A DNA stretch of 64,000 bases from Holophagales bacterium (GCA_016719485.1 JADJZB010000009.1:156799-220798); one strand, 5' to 3'. Positions 41,501 to 51,138 are shown, counted from the first letter of the stretch. A program made the numbers and translations. Notes: generated by a model from the sequence alone, not told the origin.

Positions 41501-41743
41501 GGTCGTCTTCCAGACCCCGCCGCCGGTGGCGCCCTGCCAGGCGACGTTCCGCTGGCCGCGGACCCCGGCGACCGCGGTCACGCGCCCGCCCCGGAACGGC
41601 CCGATGCAACGGAACCGCATCCCCTCCATCCGGCTCTCGAAGGACGGCTCCTTCGGCGGCACGGCGGGCGCCGCGAAAGACGCCGGGGATGCGGTGGCGA
41701 AGACGAGGCCGAGTGCGGGGAGCCATTTCGCGGTTCGCGTCAC
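38579..41743 (-). CDS. Secreted VPS10/sortilin-type BNR-repeat protein
   Basis: A 1054-aa exported beta-propeller protein. The leader is WLPALGLVFATASPASFAAP. The repeated Asp-box phrases (VWKTTDGAASWEAVSDKDF, VWRSTDAGRTWKHLG, IYRTKDGGKSWTRVLF, LFRSDDGGDTWKKLAKG) mark a sortilin-like ten-bladed propeller, and the C-terminal part (from about 830) is a helical and Ig-like tail (PAVKVAPADLARQAAFLADL). Annotators often call these glycosyl hydrolases, but no catalytic pair is visible. The GTG start at 41743 has GGAGG five bases upstream and begins the signal peptide; an earlier in-frame ATG (41809) would add 22 non-leader residues. Confidence 0.9.
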   Translation of the reverse strand: MTRTAKWLPALGLVFATASPASFAAPAVPPKEPSFESRMEGMRFRCIGPFRGGRVTAVAGVRGQRNVAWQGATGGGVWKTTDGAASWEAVSDKDFRTGSVGAVAVAESDPNVVWVGMGEAPIRGNVSHGDGVWRSTDAGRTWKHLGLSATQQISALRVHPKDPDVAWVAAQGKVWGPSEERGIYRTKDGGKSWTRVLFVDANTGASDLSVDPSNPRILYAGMWQVVRRPWELVSGGPGSSLFRSDDGGDTWKKLAKGLPEGTWGKVGVAASGVKPGRVWALVEAEKGGLFRSDDWGESFTKVNEENDLRQRAWYYTGVYADPGSADSVWVTNVQLWKSVDGGKTFTSVPTPHGDHHDLWTDPADPSHLIVGDDGGAYVSYDGGRTWSSIENQPTGQFYRVAVDDRFPYRVYGAQQDNTTVAIASRSRGREIGREEWHAVGGCESGWIAPKPGEPDVVYAGCYGGSITRYDHRTGEEREITAWPQLAIGRPATDLKYRIQWNAPILVSRHDPNVLWHAAQLLLESRDEGQSWKEISPDLTRNDRTKQGSSGGPITKDNTGVEVYGTIFALAESRLAKGLLWAGSDDGLVHVTRDGGATWKNVTPKGLPEWTQVNAIEASPHAAGTAYLAGTLYKLGDFTPHLWKTADYGATWTRIDAGIPRDAFTRVVREDPEQSGLLFAGTEMGLFVSFDAGKVWTRFQRNLPVVPITDLAFKDGDLVVATQGRAFWILDDLSPLRQWSDDVAAARLHLFAPRSAVRFPGGGDPAKPPKAAGQNPPPGAVISFWLKEAPKEGEVVALEILEGERVLRRFTNEKRDEKAVEEAESPTETPLEPVAGLNRFSWDLRGLKPSLVPKAVLWGSKEGPLVAPGRYDIRFRALGETRTASVEVVPNPAVKVAPADLARQAAFLADLTAALSRTHDTVRTLRDVRAQVVAVATRAKKTGASPAVAESAKALESRLLAVEAKLVNPKLKSSQDVLNFPPALDHQIVGLVSAASSADAPPTAGAIAYWAELKQTLETVWKEASEVLAGDVAAFNARLASAGIAPVAELSPKAP

Positions 41744-41875
41744 GGGAACCTCCGCCGGAACGATACCTTCACCTTCGAGGGAGAGGCGTTGCCGCAACCC
41801 GGCATTCAATCCGGGACCGCGAAGAACGGCGTAAGGGAAGGCGGGAGGCGGGTGGCCTCCGAGGAGTCAGACGAC

Positions 41876-42118
41876 ATGGAAGCGCAGGCGTACGACAGGA
41901 AAGATGCGGGCGATCAGGTTGCGAGGAGGATCCGCCTCGACTGGGCCATCCGGCAACACCGCCTGGGCCTGATGGACTTCCAGGAGGCGGCCCTGGCCGC
42001 CCGCGTACCCGTGAAGACGTTCGCGGCCGCCGTCGAGCTCGAGACGACCCGCCCGATTCCCAGGGTACCCGCGCCATCCCCGGCGACGAGGGGATGGGAG
42101 GCGGCGCGGCCCTCGTAG
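41876..42118 (+). CDS. Small hypothetical protein, helical
   Basis: An 80-aa reading frame with a possible Shine-Dalgarno (GAGGAG) before the ATG. The middle segment (IRLDWAIRQHRLGLMDFQEAALAARVPVKTFAAAVELE) loosely resembles the helix-turn-helix-like core of UPF0175 or ribbon-helix-helix antitoxins, but I cannot confirm this. It is divergent from the BNR gene and converges on the S9 peptidase. Its last codons are part of the hairpin at 42100-42129. It could be spurious. Confidence 0.45.
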   Translation: MEAQAYDRKDAGDQVARRIRLDWAIRQHRLGLMDFQEAALAARVPVKTFAAAVELETTRPIPRVPAPSPATRGWEAARPS

Positions 42119-42129
42119 GCCGCGCCGCC
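42100..42129. terminator. GC-rich hairpin at the end of the S9 peptidase gene
   Basis: A 12-bp perfect stem (42100-42111 with 42118-42129), loop CTCGTA, between convergent genes. It overlaps the end of the 80-aa frame. Confidence 0.6.
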
Positions 42130-42136
42130 CCGTCCG

Positions 42137-44882
42137 TTACGGCTGCAGCTCGGACGTAAAGACCGCGCCGCCCATCTGCGGGAGCGTCGCCGACGTCTTC
42201 ACGACCTTCCGGGTGGCCTTGTCGATCCACAGGGTCGTCGAGCCGGGGTCGCCCGCAGCCGACGTCAGCTCGACTTTCCAGGCCTGGAAAGTCCCGGCAG
42301 CGACCTTGACCTCCTCGGCCCCGGTCACCTTCGCCAGGTTCAGCGCAGGCTTCTGCTTCTGGACGTCGAAGTTGCGGTACGTGGTCTGGAAGCCCTCGGC
42401 GAGCGGCAGGCACGCGATTGAAACGTGGGCCGCGTTGCCGTCGGCGAAGAGCGGGCCGCCGAGGTCGACCGAGATCGCCTTCGGTTCGGCTCCCATGGCC
42501 ATCGTGCCGGTCGCCTTGCTGCCGGCGAAAGCGAGGTCGATCGAGACCGGGCCCTGGCGGATGACGCGCTTGACCGGAACGAGAGTCCCCTTCTCGACCG
42601 TCGTCGTGTCCATGGCCTCGCCCATCGGCATCTTCGCGGTGTCGGTGACGATCCAGGTGCTGCCCTCCTCCTTGACGACGCGCGTCGAGGAGATCTGCAT
42701 CGTCTGGGGACCTGCGGAGATCGTCCCGGCGTACGCGTACGAGCCGGCCGCGAGGTCGGCCACGGGCTTCGGCGCGCCGACGGCGGCCGGATCGACCTTC
42801 TTCGCGAGGACGACCGTCTTCGGGTCGACCGTGATCTCCTTGAGGCGGGCGACGACCTCGGGCGTGCCGCCCTCCTGGAACCGGCCGCCGAGGTGCTTGG
42901 CGAGGAAGGCCTCGGAGGCGGCCATTGCCGCCATGTTGTTGACGGGGCGGGCGAAGCCGTGCCCTTCGTCCGGGGCGCAGATGTACTCGACCGGGAAGCC
43001 GCGGTCGCGGAGCGCGATGACGATCTGGTCCGACTCGGCCTTCTTCACGCGCGGGTCGTTGGCCCCCTGGATGACGAGGAGCGGCCGCGAGATCTTCGTG
43101 GCGGAGTTGAGCGGCGAAGCGGCCTCGAGGAGCTTCTTTCCTTCCGGCGTGTTCGGGTTGCCCATACGCTCGTGGAAGATGATCCGGATCGCCTCCCAGT
43201 AGGGCGGGATCGTATCGAGGAGCGTCAGGAGGTTCGACGGGCCGACGATGGAGACGCCCGCGGCGTAGACGTCGGGCGTGAAGGTGAGGCCGGCGAGGGT
43301 GGCGTAACCGCCGTAGGAGCCGCCCATGATGGCGACCTTCTTCGGGTCGGCGATGCCTTCCTTCACGAGGTGCTTGACGCCCCACGTGATGTCGTCCTGC
43401 ATCTTCAGGCCCCACTCCTTGTTGCCGGCGTTCAGGAACTTCTTCCCGTAGCCGGTGGAGCCGCGGAAGTTGGGCGCGAGGACGGCGTAGCCGCGGTTCG
43501 CGAGCCACTGGGCGTAGTTGTTGAAGCCCCAGCCGTCACGCGCCCACGGGCCGCCGTGCGGGAAGACGACGAGAGGGAGGCCCTTCGCGGGGACCCCCTT
43601 CGGCAGGGTGAGGTAGGCCGGGATCACCAGCCCGTCGGAGGACGGGTAGCTGATCGGCTTCATCTCCGCCATGTGCTCGCGCGGGAGGCGCTCGCGGGAG
43701 ACGTACTCGACGGAGAGCTTCTTCGTCTTGCGGTCGAAGAGGTAGCGCGTGCCCGGGTCGACGTCGGAGTAGGCCGTCACCATCCAGAGCATGTCGTCGG
43801 CGGTGGCGCCGGCGGGGATGATCTCCCGGTTCGGGAGCTTCTTCTCGAGGAGGCGGTAATCGGCCTCCCACTCCTTGTTGCGGAAGTAGATGTGCGTCCT
43901 CTCGTCCTCGTAGGACGTGGCGGCGAGCTCGTCGGTCGCCTCGGAGAAGATGGCGTTGCCGAAGTCGACGCGCCCCTTCGGGTCGGTCTCGACGGCCTCT
44001 TCCTTCCCGGTCGCCGGGTCGAAGAGGAGGAGGCCGGCGAGGTCCGGCGCGCCCTTGTTCGACTCCATGTAGACCCGCTTGCCGTCCTTGTGGAAGCGGA
44101 CCGGGCCGCACGACTCGAAGACGCTGCAGGAGTAGATCTTCGTGAGGCCTTCCGCGTCGACCCTGAGGACTTCCGTGTCGCCGTTGTCGGCGATGCGGGA
44201 GGCGAGCCTGAGCTGGCCCGCGAGGTCGAAGACCCAGCCCGAGATCTTCTCGGTGTTCTTGCGCAGGAGAGTCCGCTCGCCGGTCGAGATCTTCACCTTG
44301 TAGAGGTCGTGCCAGGCGGCGTCGCGGTCGTTGAGGCCGACGTGGACGGCGTCGGGGTCGCTCTTCGGGACGTCGTAGATCTGGGCGCGCGCCCCCTTGG
44401 CTGCGGTCAGGTTGCGGGGGGCGGGAGCGTCCTTGCCGGCCTCGGCCGTCGCGGCCGGATCGACGGCCCAGACGTTGTAGTTCTCGTCGCCTTCGTTGTC
44501 TTTCACGAAGAGGATGTACTTGCTGTCGCGGCTCCAGAAGAAGCCGGCCACCGGGCGCTTCGGCTCGGCCGTGACGAGGCGGGCCTTGTCGTAGGGGTCG
44601 CCCGTCTTCTTGACCCAGACGTTGCGGGTCTCCTTCCAGGGCTTCAGGAAGGCGGTCCACTTCCCGTCGGGGGAGAGCTGGGCGCCGGCGATCTCGGGGT
44701 TGCCGAAGAAGAGCTCGCGGTCGAGGACGGGGGGAAGGCCCTTCTGGGGCCGCGGCCTTCGCCGCCGGGGCCGGCTTCGCCGGGGCGGCGGCGGGGGTCT
44801 GGGCCGAAGCGGCCATCGGGACCGCGAGGGCCGAAACGAGAACGAGCCGCGCGAGGCGCGGCTGGAACGACGAAAGGGTCAT
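42137..44882 (-). CDS. S9 prolyl-oligopeptidase-family peptidase with an extra C-terminal domain, frameshifted near its start
   Basis: Exported serine peptidase of the acylaminoacyl/dipeptidyl-peptidase type. The true start is ATG 44882 with AAGGAGG upstream and a signal peptide (LARLVLVSALAVPMAASAQ). That frame breaks after KAAAPEG; the peptidase continues one base offset (GLPPVLDRELFFGNPEIAG). Removing one C from the six-C run at about 44729-44734 restores a single frame of about 914 aa. A beta-propeller (LSPDGKW, WSRDSKYILFVKDNEG) leads to the hydrolase with GGSYGGYAT (Ser), GANDPRVKKAE (Asp) and DEGHGFAR (His). Unusually, about 200 further residues follow (from VDPAAVGAPKPVADL), resembling a DUF3108-like beta-domain (NFDVQKQKPALNLAKVTG, TLWIDKATRKVVKT). 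Confidence 0.9.
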
Positions 44883-44938
44883 CTTTGAGGCCTCCTTGCC
44901 TGTGGGAGCGTGCGGAATCACCCTGTTGGGAATGTACG

Positions 44939-46264
44939 TCACTCGTGCGCGGAAGTTCCCGCCAGGGGTGGAGACGGGGTCTCCGCGGCGGGGTAAGTGA
45001 TCAGGCGGGCCGACTTTGCCCACGTGAGATAGCTCCAGGCCCACTGGACGAGGACGAGGACCCGGTTGCCGAACTGGACGATGTAGAGGAGGTGGATGAA
45101 GAGCCAGGCGAGCCAGGCGAGGTACCCGCCGAACCTCAGCCCCGCGACCTCGGCGATCGCCGAGGCCCTCCCGATCGTCGCCATGCTCCCCTTGTCGGCG
45201 TACCGGAACGGCTCGCCGGCACGCCCCGCGAGCCGCGCCCGGATCGTCCGCGCCACGTGCCGCCCCTGCTGCATCGCGACCGGGGCGACGCCGGGGAGCG
45301 GCTTGCCCGTCTGGTGCGTGAAGAGGGCGAGGTCGCCGACCACGAAGAGCTCCGGGTGCCCTGGAAGCGTCAGGTCGGGCTCGACGACGACCCGCCCCGC
45401 GCGGTCCGTTCTGGCGCCCGCCGCCGCGGCGAGGGCGCGCCCGAGAGGAGAGCCCTCGACCCCCGCGGCCCAGAGGACCGTCCGCGCCTTCACGACCTCC
45501 TGCTCCTCGCCACGCCGGAGGGTGACGCCGTCCTCGCGGATGTCCGTCACGAGGGTCTCCGTGCGGACCTCGACACCGAGCCGGGCCAGGTCGCGAGCGG
45601 CACGGGCGGAGAGGGCGGAGGCGTAGGCGCCCAGGACGCGGTCGCTCCCCTCGACGAGGAGGATCCGCGCCGCGGAGGGGTCGATTCGCCGGAACTCGTC
45701 CCGGAGCGTGTGCCGGGCGATCTCGGCGAGGGCCCCCGCCAGCTCCGCCCCCGTGGGTCCCGCACCCACGACCACGAACGTGAGCTGCGCGCGCCGCCGC
45801 GCTTCGTCCTCCTCCCGCTCGGCCGCCTCGAAGGCCGAGAGGATGCGGGCGCGAATGCCCGTCGCGTCCTCCAGGGTCTTCAGGCCCGGGGCGCGCGCCT
45901 CCCACTCGGGACGGCCGAAGTAGGAGTGCCGCGCGCCCGTCGCCAGGACGAGGGTGTCGTACGGCAGCTCCCCGCCTTCGAGCAGCAGCCGGCGGCCGCC
46001 CACGTCGACGCCGGTCGCCCCGGCGAGGACGACCCGGACGTTCGGCTGCCGCTTCACGAGGGCGCGCAGCGGCGTGGCGATGTTTGCGGGAGAGAGGCCT
46101 CCCGTCGCCACCTGGTAGAGGAGCGGCTGGAAGAGGTGGAAGTTGCGCCGGTCGACGAGCGTCACGTCGACCGGCGCGCCGCGCAGCGCGCGGACGAGGG
46201 TGAGGCCGGCGAAGCCCCCTCCGACGACGACGATCCGGGTCCGGCGAGGCTCGGGCGACGTCAC
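44939..46264 (-). CDS. ndh: Type II NADH:quinone oxidoreductase (NDH-2)
   Basis: A 441-aa single-subunit respiratory flavoenzyme that passes electrons from NADH to quinone without pumping protons. The FAD-binding motif is IVVVGGGFAGLTLVRAL, the NAD motif VVVGAGPTGAELAGALAE, the quinone/FAD region VAPVAMQQGRHVARTI, and the amphipathic, aromatic C-terminus (LAWLAWLFIHLLYIVQFGNR) is the membrane-binding segment. The GTG start overlaps the stop of the large upstream gene (GTGA) and has a GGAGGA Shine-Dalgarno, so it is the second gene of an operon. Confidence 0.95.
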   Translation of the reverse strand: MTSPEPRRTRIVVVGGGFAGLTLVRALRGAPVDVTLVDRRNFHLFQPLLYQVATGGLSPANIATPLRALVKRQPNVRVVLAGATGVDVGGRRLLLEGGELPYDTLVLATGARHSYFGRPEWEARAPGLKTLEDATGIRARILSAFEAAEREEDEARRRAQLTFVVVGAGPTGAELAGALAEIARHTLRDEFRRIDPSAARILLVEGSDRVLGAYASALSARAARDLARLGVEVRTETLVTDIREDGVTLRRGEEQEVVKARTVLWAAGVEGSPLGRALAAAAGARTDRAGRVVVEPDLTLPGHPELFVVGDLALFTHQTGKPLPGVAPVAMQQGRHVARTIRARLAGRAGEPFRYADKGSMATIGRASAIAEVAGLRFGGYLAWLAWLFIHLLYIVQFGNRVLVLVQWAWSYLTWAKSARLITYPAAETPSPPLAGTSAHE

Positions 46265-49200
46265 GGTTCCTCCGGGTCGCCGTCGTGCGCAGCGATGCCG
46301 AGGAGAGATGCGAGAGAGGCACGGCACGAGGGGGAGCCGGCGGATTGGAGCGCGCGACGGGCGGCCTGGCCCGTGTCGGTCCCGGCTGCTCGCGCGATTC
46401 CGGCCGCCACCGGCTCGCCCGGCCGAAGGCGCGCCCGGTCGCACCCGCGTTCCTGCAGGGCGGCGAGGAGGTCGGGGAAGGGGTCGATGCCGTGGGCAAA
46501 GAGCGCGGGGAGGAGCGGCTCCGGAACGCACCCTCGGGCAAGCGCCACAGCGAGGTGTGCGCGCCCCAGCTCTTCGGCGCGGGCCTCGTCGAGCTCGAAG
46601 AGGGCCTCGAGAGGGGAGGTGCCGAAGGGAAGGGTCGCCTCGGCGAGACGGGCGAGGGCATCCAGGCCTTCTTCGCCGAGCGGTCCGAACAGCGCGGCGA
46701 GAGCGGCCGGGCTCTGGCAGGCAGGGCAGGTCTCGAGGAGGGCCGCGAGGAGCGGCGCGGCCGCGCCGGGGTCCGCCGCGCGCGCCAGGGCGGTGGCGGC
46801 CTCGAGGCTCGCGGCCGGGAGGCTGCGCGCCCGGCGCAGGGCCGCGCGGAGGGATTCGCTGGACCGGACGCGCTCCGGGTCGAGGGCCCGGGCGAAGGCG
46901 CCCGCGCCACCGTCCTCCGCGTCGAGAGGGACGAGACCGCGCGTCCACGCGTCCGCCGCCACGCGGTCTCCCGCCGCCGGGTCGAGGCGCGCGAGGGCGT
47001 CGAGCCAGGCTTCCCGCTCGGGCGGGGCGACCCGGCCCGACGACAGCTCGCGCTCGAGCGTGGCCGCGAGCCGGGTCGAACCGGGAGGGAGCTTGCCGAG
47101 GACGACCCGGCGGAAGGCCGGTGCCAGGTCGCGTGCGCCGAGGATCTCGACGATCTCCTCCTCGTTCGCCGTCCCGCGCAGCGCGCGGCCCAGCTTCAGC
47201 TCGAGCCTCAGCTCCGGGGGGGCCGAGGCCGAGCGGGCGAACTCCGCCAGCAGGCCGATCCGCTGCCGCGAGACGAAGGACGGGTCTTCGTCGTCCCCCA
47301 GGTCGAGCGCTGCGAACTGGACGATGGCGAAGAGGTTGCAGTAGCGGTCGAGGCTGCTCTCCGCGTCGGCCTGGAGAACGGGTGCGCCCGAGAGGGCGCA
47401 TCCGGACGGGTCGCGCGAAGCGGCGCGGGCGGAGAAGAAGAGCTCCGTGAAGAGCCCCGTCCACGAGCGCGGGGAGAGGGAGCGGTCGGCCACGAGGCCG
47501 AGAAAGCCGAAGGCGGCGAGGGAGGGCCGCTTCAGGACGTCCGCGCGGAACCGGGCCGCATCCAGGGGAAGACCCACGAGGGGGCCGAGCGCCAGGGCGG
47601 AAGCCCGAAGCCCCGGATCGGGCGAGCCCTGCGCCGCGAGGAGAGTCGCCGCGAGGCCGCCACGCGCCTCGACCGCTCCGTGCAGCTGCGCGTCGCCGCG
47701 CGCCAGGCCGGCCGGAGACGGCGAAACCTCGAGCGCCGCCTCGGAGACGCGCGCCAGCGCGAGGAGTCCCGTGGCGGAGGGGGGGCCGGCCGTGCAGTCG
47801 AGGAGCGTCCTGGCGAAGCGGTCTGCCGGCGCGTGGAACCGCAGCTCGGCGAAGGAGCCGGAGAGCGCTTCCTCGAGATTCCCGGCGAGGAGCCCTTCGG
47901 CGACCTCGGGCCTCTCCCGTACGAGCCGGTCGATGCGGGCCCGGTCGACGGCGGTGACGAGTTCGGCGAGCTCGAGCGTGAAGGCCTCGTCGGGAAGGGA
48001 AGACCCAGCGCCGTCGGCGCCGGACGAGATGGCCTCGGCGACCGCCGGAAGGGCCCACGCGGGAGCCTCGGCCGGTGAGGCCGAAAGGAGGGCCAGCGCC
48101 GCGACGTTCCGGAGCCAGATCGGGCCGCCGCTTTCGACCCGTTGCCTCAGCCGGTCCAGGAGGCCGTCGCGCGCGTCGGGATCGAGGGTCCCGAGGAGAA
48201 TCGGCACCGCCTTCGCCGCCTCCAGCGCCGCCGGCTCGCCATCGGCGACCCGGGCGAGCCTCTCGAGAGCGCCGCCCGGGTCCTCGATCGCCCGCTCGAG
48301 GTACCTCGACGCGGGCGCGCCGGGGAGGAGCGCGAGCTCGGCCCAGTCGCCGCCCGTGGCGCGGGGTCCGAGCCGTTCGAGCCGGCGGAGCTGCTCGACG
48401 ACCCTCGCGGCGGCGGCCGGGTCCGAGCCCTCCTCGAGCGGCAGCACCGCGCGCGAGATCTCGGTGAACCGGTCGTCGAACCGGACGGACTCCCTCCCGT
48501 CGAGGCCGAGCAGGCCGCCGTCGGGCAGAGGGAAGACCTCGGTCAGCGGGCCGAGCGGCGCGGACCTGACGAGGCGCCCGGTTCCGTCGAAGACCTCGGC
48601 GACGGAGAGCGGCTCACCCCAGTCCTCGCCATCCGCGGGCGGAGCCGTCCGGACCGAGACGCGCACGATTCCCTCGGGGATGCCCAGGACGAATCGCGTG
48701 CGCCCTTCGCCGCAGGACTCGAGCGGGTCGGGAACGACGACCAGCTCCCCGGTTCCGAAGCGCGCCGCCGCCTCGCCCCGTGCGCCGGAGAAGAGCACCG
48801 TGGTCCCCGCCGCGCCGGCGAAGACCCGTGGGGACGAGGGGTGTCCCACCCGGCGCCTGACATCCGCGACCGGGAACGCCGCGAAGGGCGTCTCTCCGTC
48901 CGGAGCGACGCGGACGATGCGGAACGAGCCGTCCTGGCGCCGCAGGACCCAGGCCTCGTCGCCGAAGAACGCCGGCTCGGAGCCGCGCAGCGCGGTCGTC
49001 GCCACGGTGGCGCGCACCCCGCCGTCGGCGAACCGGAAGACGAAACGCGCCTCCACCTGCCGCTCCTCACCCCTGCGGGCGAGCCCGCGGCGGAAGCCGT
49101 CGGGGGTCGGCGCGGTGACGCGAGCGCCCGAGTCGGCCACGCCCAGGACGTGCCCCTCGTCGCCGAGCGGGAAGACGGCCCGCTCCGAGCCTTCCGGGTC

Positions 49201-49398
49201 GCGCAGGACGAGCCTGCGGGCCAGGGGCTCCACCGTCCACACCAGCCCCCCAGGCGTCACGCCGAACGCTGGCTCGACGCGGCCCCGCGCCGCCGGCGCC
49301 GCGCTCGCGCCGAGCGCCAGGACGGCGAGGAGACCCGCCGTGCCGAGGCGCAGGGCGGCGAGGGTGCCGCCACGGAACGAAGCGAGATGGGACGCCAC
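46261..49398 (-). CDS. Large secreted protein of unknown function with HEAT-like helices
   Basis: A 1045-aa protein with a signal peptide (LGTAGLLAVLALGASAAPAA). Residues about 40-330 are beta-rich with repeating short motifs (GGLVWTVEPLARRLVLRDPEG, DEAWVLRRQDGSFRIVRV) that suggest a beta-propeller. Residues about 340-1045 are Ala/Leu-rich helical pairs of HEAT/armadillo character (ALALGPLVGLPLDAARF, AAPLLAALLETCPACQSPAAL). I recognise no enzyme motif. It is co-transcribed with NDH-2 downstream (4-base overlap), which may only reflect a shared promoter. It is divergent from malate synthase. Confidence 0.8.
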   Translation of the reverse strand: MASHLASFRGGTLAALRLGTAGLLAVLALGASAAPAARGRVEPAFGVTPGGLVWTVEPLARRLVLRDPEGSERAVFPLGDEGHVLGVADSGARVTAPTPDGFRRGLARRGEERQVEARFVFRFADGGVRATVATTALRGSEPAFFGDEAWVLRRQDGSFRIVRVAPDGETPFAAFPVADVRRRVGHPSSPRVFAGAAGTTVLFSGARGEAAARFGTGELVVVPDPLESCGEGRTRFVLGIPEGIVRVSVRTAPPADGEDWGEPLSVAEVFDGTGRLVRSAPLGPLTEVFPLPDGGLLGLDGRESVRFDDRFTEISRAVLPLEEGSDPAAAARVVEQLRRLERLGPRATGGDWAELALLPGAPASRYLERAIEDPGGALERLARVADGEPAALEAAKAVPILLGTLDPDARDGLLDRLRQRVESGGPIWLRNVAALALLSASPAEAPAWALPAVAEAISSGADGAGSSLPDEAFTLELAELVTAVDRARIDRLVRERPEVAEGLLAGNLEEALSGSFAELRFHAPADRFARTLLDCTAGPPSATGLLALARVSEAALEVSPSPAGLARGDAQLHGAVEARGGLAATLLAAQGSPDPGLRASALALGPLVGLPLDAARFRADVLKRPSLAAFGFLGLVADRSLSPRSWTGLFTELFFSARAASRDPSGCALSGAPVLQADAESSLDRYCNLFAIVQFAALDLGDDEDPSFVSRQRIGLLAEFARSASAPPELRLELKLGRALRGTANEEEIVEILGARDLAPAFRRVVLGKLPPGSTRLAATLERELSSGRVAPPEREAWLDALARLDPAAGDRVAADAWTRGLVPLDAEDGGAGAFARALDPERVRSSESLRAALRRARSLPAASLEAATALARAADPGAAAPLLAALLETCPACQSPAALAALFGPLGEEGLDALARLAEATLPFGTSPLEALFELDEARAEELGRAHLAVALARGCVPEPLLPALFAHGIDPFPDLLAALQERGCDRARLRPGEPVAAGIARAAGTDTGQAARRALQSAGSPSCRASLASLLGIAAHDGDPEEP

Positions 49399-49502
49399 GG
49401 GTGGATGACAGCATAGACGCGGGGCGCACCGATGTGCCGCAATGCGGCGCGAGATCGTAAACTTCGGGGACGACCGCGACGCCCACGGACGAGGAGGCCC
49501 CC

Positions 49503-51129
49503 GTGCCCGAAGACAACGCCATCGCCGCTCTCGCGAAGGAAGGGATCGAGGTCCTCGGTCCGATCGGCCCCCAGTACGACGAGATCCTGACGCCCGCGGC
49601 CCTCCGGTTCGTCGCCTCCCTCCAGAGGGCGTTCGGCGTGCGCCGGGAGGGGCTCCTCGCGCGCCGCGTCGAGGCGCAGAAGAGGATCGACTCCGGCGTG
49701 CTCCCCGACTTCCTCCCGGAGACGGAAGAGATCCGGAAGGGAGAGTGGAAGGTCGCGCCGATCCCGCCCGGCCTCGAGGACCGGCGTGTCGAGATCACCG
49801 GCCCGGTCGACCGGAAGATGGTCATCAACGCTCTCAACTCGGGGGCGAGCGTCTTCCTCGCCGACTTCGAGGACGCGAACTCGCCCACGTGGGCGAACTG
49901 CGTCGAAGGACAGAGGAACCTCCGCGACGCCGTCGACGGGACGATCGACTACCGCGCTCCCGAGACCGGCAAGGAGTACCGGCTGAACGCGAAGACCGCC
50001 ATCCTCATGGTGAGGCCGCGCGGCTGGCACCTCCTCGAGAAGCACCTCCTCGTCGACGGCAAGCCCTGCTCGGGGAGCCTCTTCGACTTCGGCCTCTACT
50101 TCTTCCACTGTGGGAAGAGGCTCCTGGCGAAGGGGGCGTGGCCCTGCTTCTACCTGCCCAAGCTCGAGCACCACCTCGAGGCGCGCCTCTGGAACGACGT
50201 CTTCGTGAAGGCCCAAGGCGACCTCGGCATCCCGCACGGGACGATCCGCGCGACGGTCCTCATCGAGACGATCATGGGCGCCTTCCAGATGGACGAGATC
50301 CTCTGGGAGCTGAAGGACCACTCGGCGGGCCTCAACTGCGGCCGCTGGGACTACATCTTCTCGTTCATCAAGAGGCTCGGGCGCCTCCCCGGGCTTCCTC
50401 CTCCCCGACCGCGGCCTCGTGACGATGGAGAAGCACTTCCTCGCCTCCTACGTCACGCTCCTCATCCGCACCTGCCACAAGCGCGGCATCCACGCGATGG
50501 GCGGCATGGCGGCGCAGATCCCGATCAAGAACGACCCCGCCGCCAACGAGGCGGCCCTCGCGAAGGTGCGGGCCGACAAGCTGCGGGAGGTGCGGGCGGG
50601 GCACGACGGGACCTGGGTGGCCCACCCCGGCCTCGTCCCGATCGCGATGGAGATCTTCGACGCGGGGATGCCGCAGCCGAACCAGATCGCGACCGCCATG
50701 CCGACCACCGAGATCACCGCGAAGGATCTCCTCACCGTCCCCGAGGGGCCGGTCACCGAGAAGGGGCTCCGCCAGAACCTGAACGTCGGGATCCTCTACC
50801 TCGAGGCGTGGCTCCGCGGGAACGGCTGCGTGCCGCTCTACAACCTCATGGAAGACGCGGCGACCTCCGAGATCTCGAGGACGCAGGTCTGGCAGTGGCT
50901 GAAGAACCGCGTGACGCTCGCCGACGGCCGGACGCTCACCCCCGAGCTCTACGGCCAGGTCTTCGACGAGGAGGTCGGCGCCGTCCGCGCGCGTCTCGCC
51001 GAGGAAGGGGTCGGAGCGGGGCGCTACGAGCTCGCCGCGCAGCTCTTCGACCGGATGATCCGGAGCGAGGAGCTGCCGGAGTTCCTGACGCTGTCGGCGT
51101 ACGAGGAGCTGATGAAGCTGGGGGCGTAG
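49503..51129 (+). CDS. aceB: Malate synthase A, with a frameshift
   Basis: Condenses glyoxylate and acetyl-CoA to malate in the glyoxylate shunt. Conserved stretches: FLADFEDANSPTWANCVEGQ, LPKLEHHLEARLWNDVF, VLIETIMGAFQMDEIL and NCGRWDYIFSFIK. The frame fails at about 50385-50395: a C-run (CTCCCCGGG) holds one base too many, and family sequence resumes as FLLPDRGLVTMEKHFLASYV through the stop at 51129. With one C removed the protein is 541 aa, the normal MS-A length. GTG start with a GAGGAGG Shine-Dalgarno. No isocitrate lyase gene is in the window. Confidence 0.93.
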
Positions 51130-51138
51130 CAGAAAGCC

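Noticed and set aside
38579..41743. The BNR protein as a glycosyl hydrolase (sialidase)
   Set aside because: Asp-boxes alone do not make a sialidase; the FRIP motif and Arg triad are not visible. Sortilin-type propeller fits better.
49436..49448. Small palindrome GCCGCAATGCGGC upstream of malate synthase
   Set aside because: Six-bp arms are expected by chance at this base composition, and nothing else supports a regulatory site.
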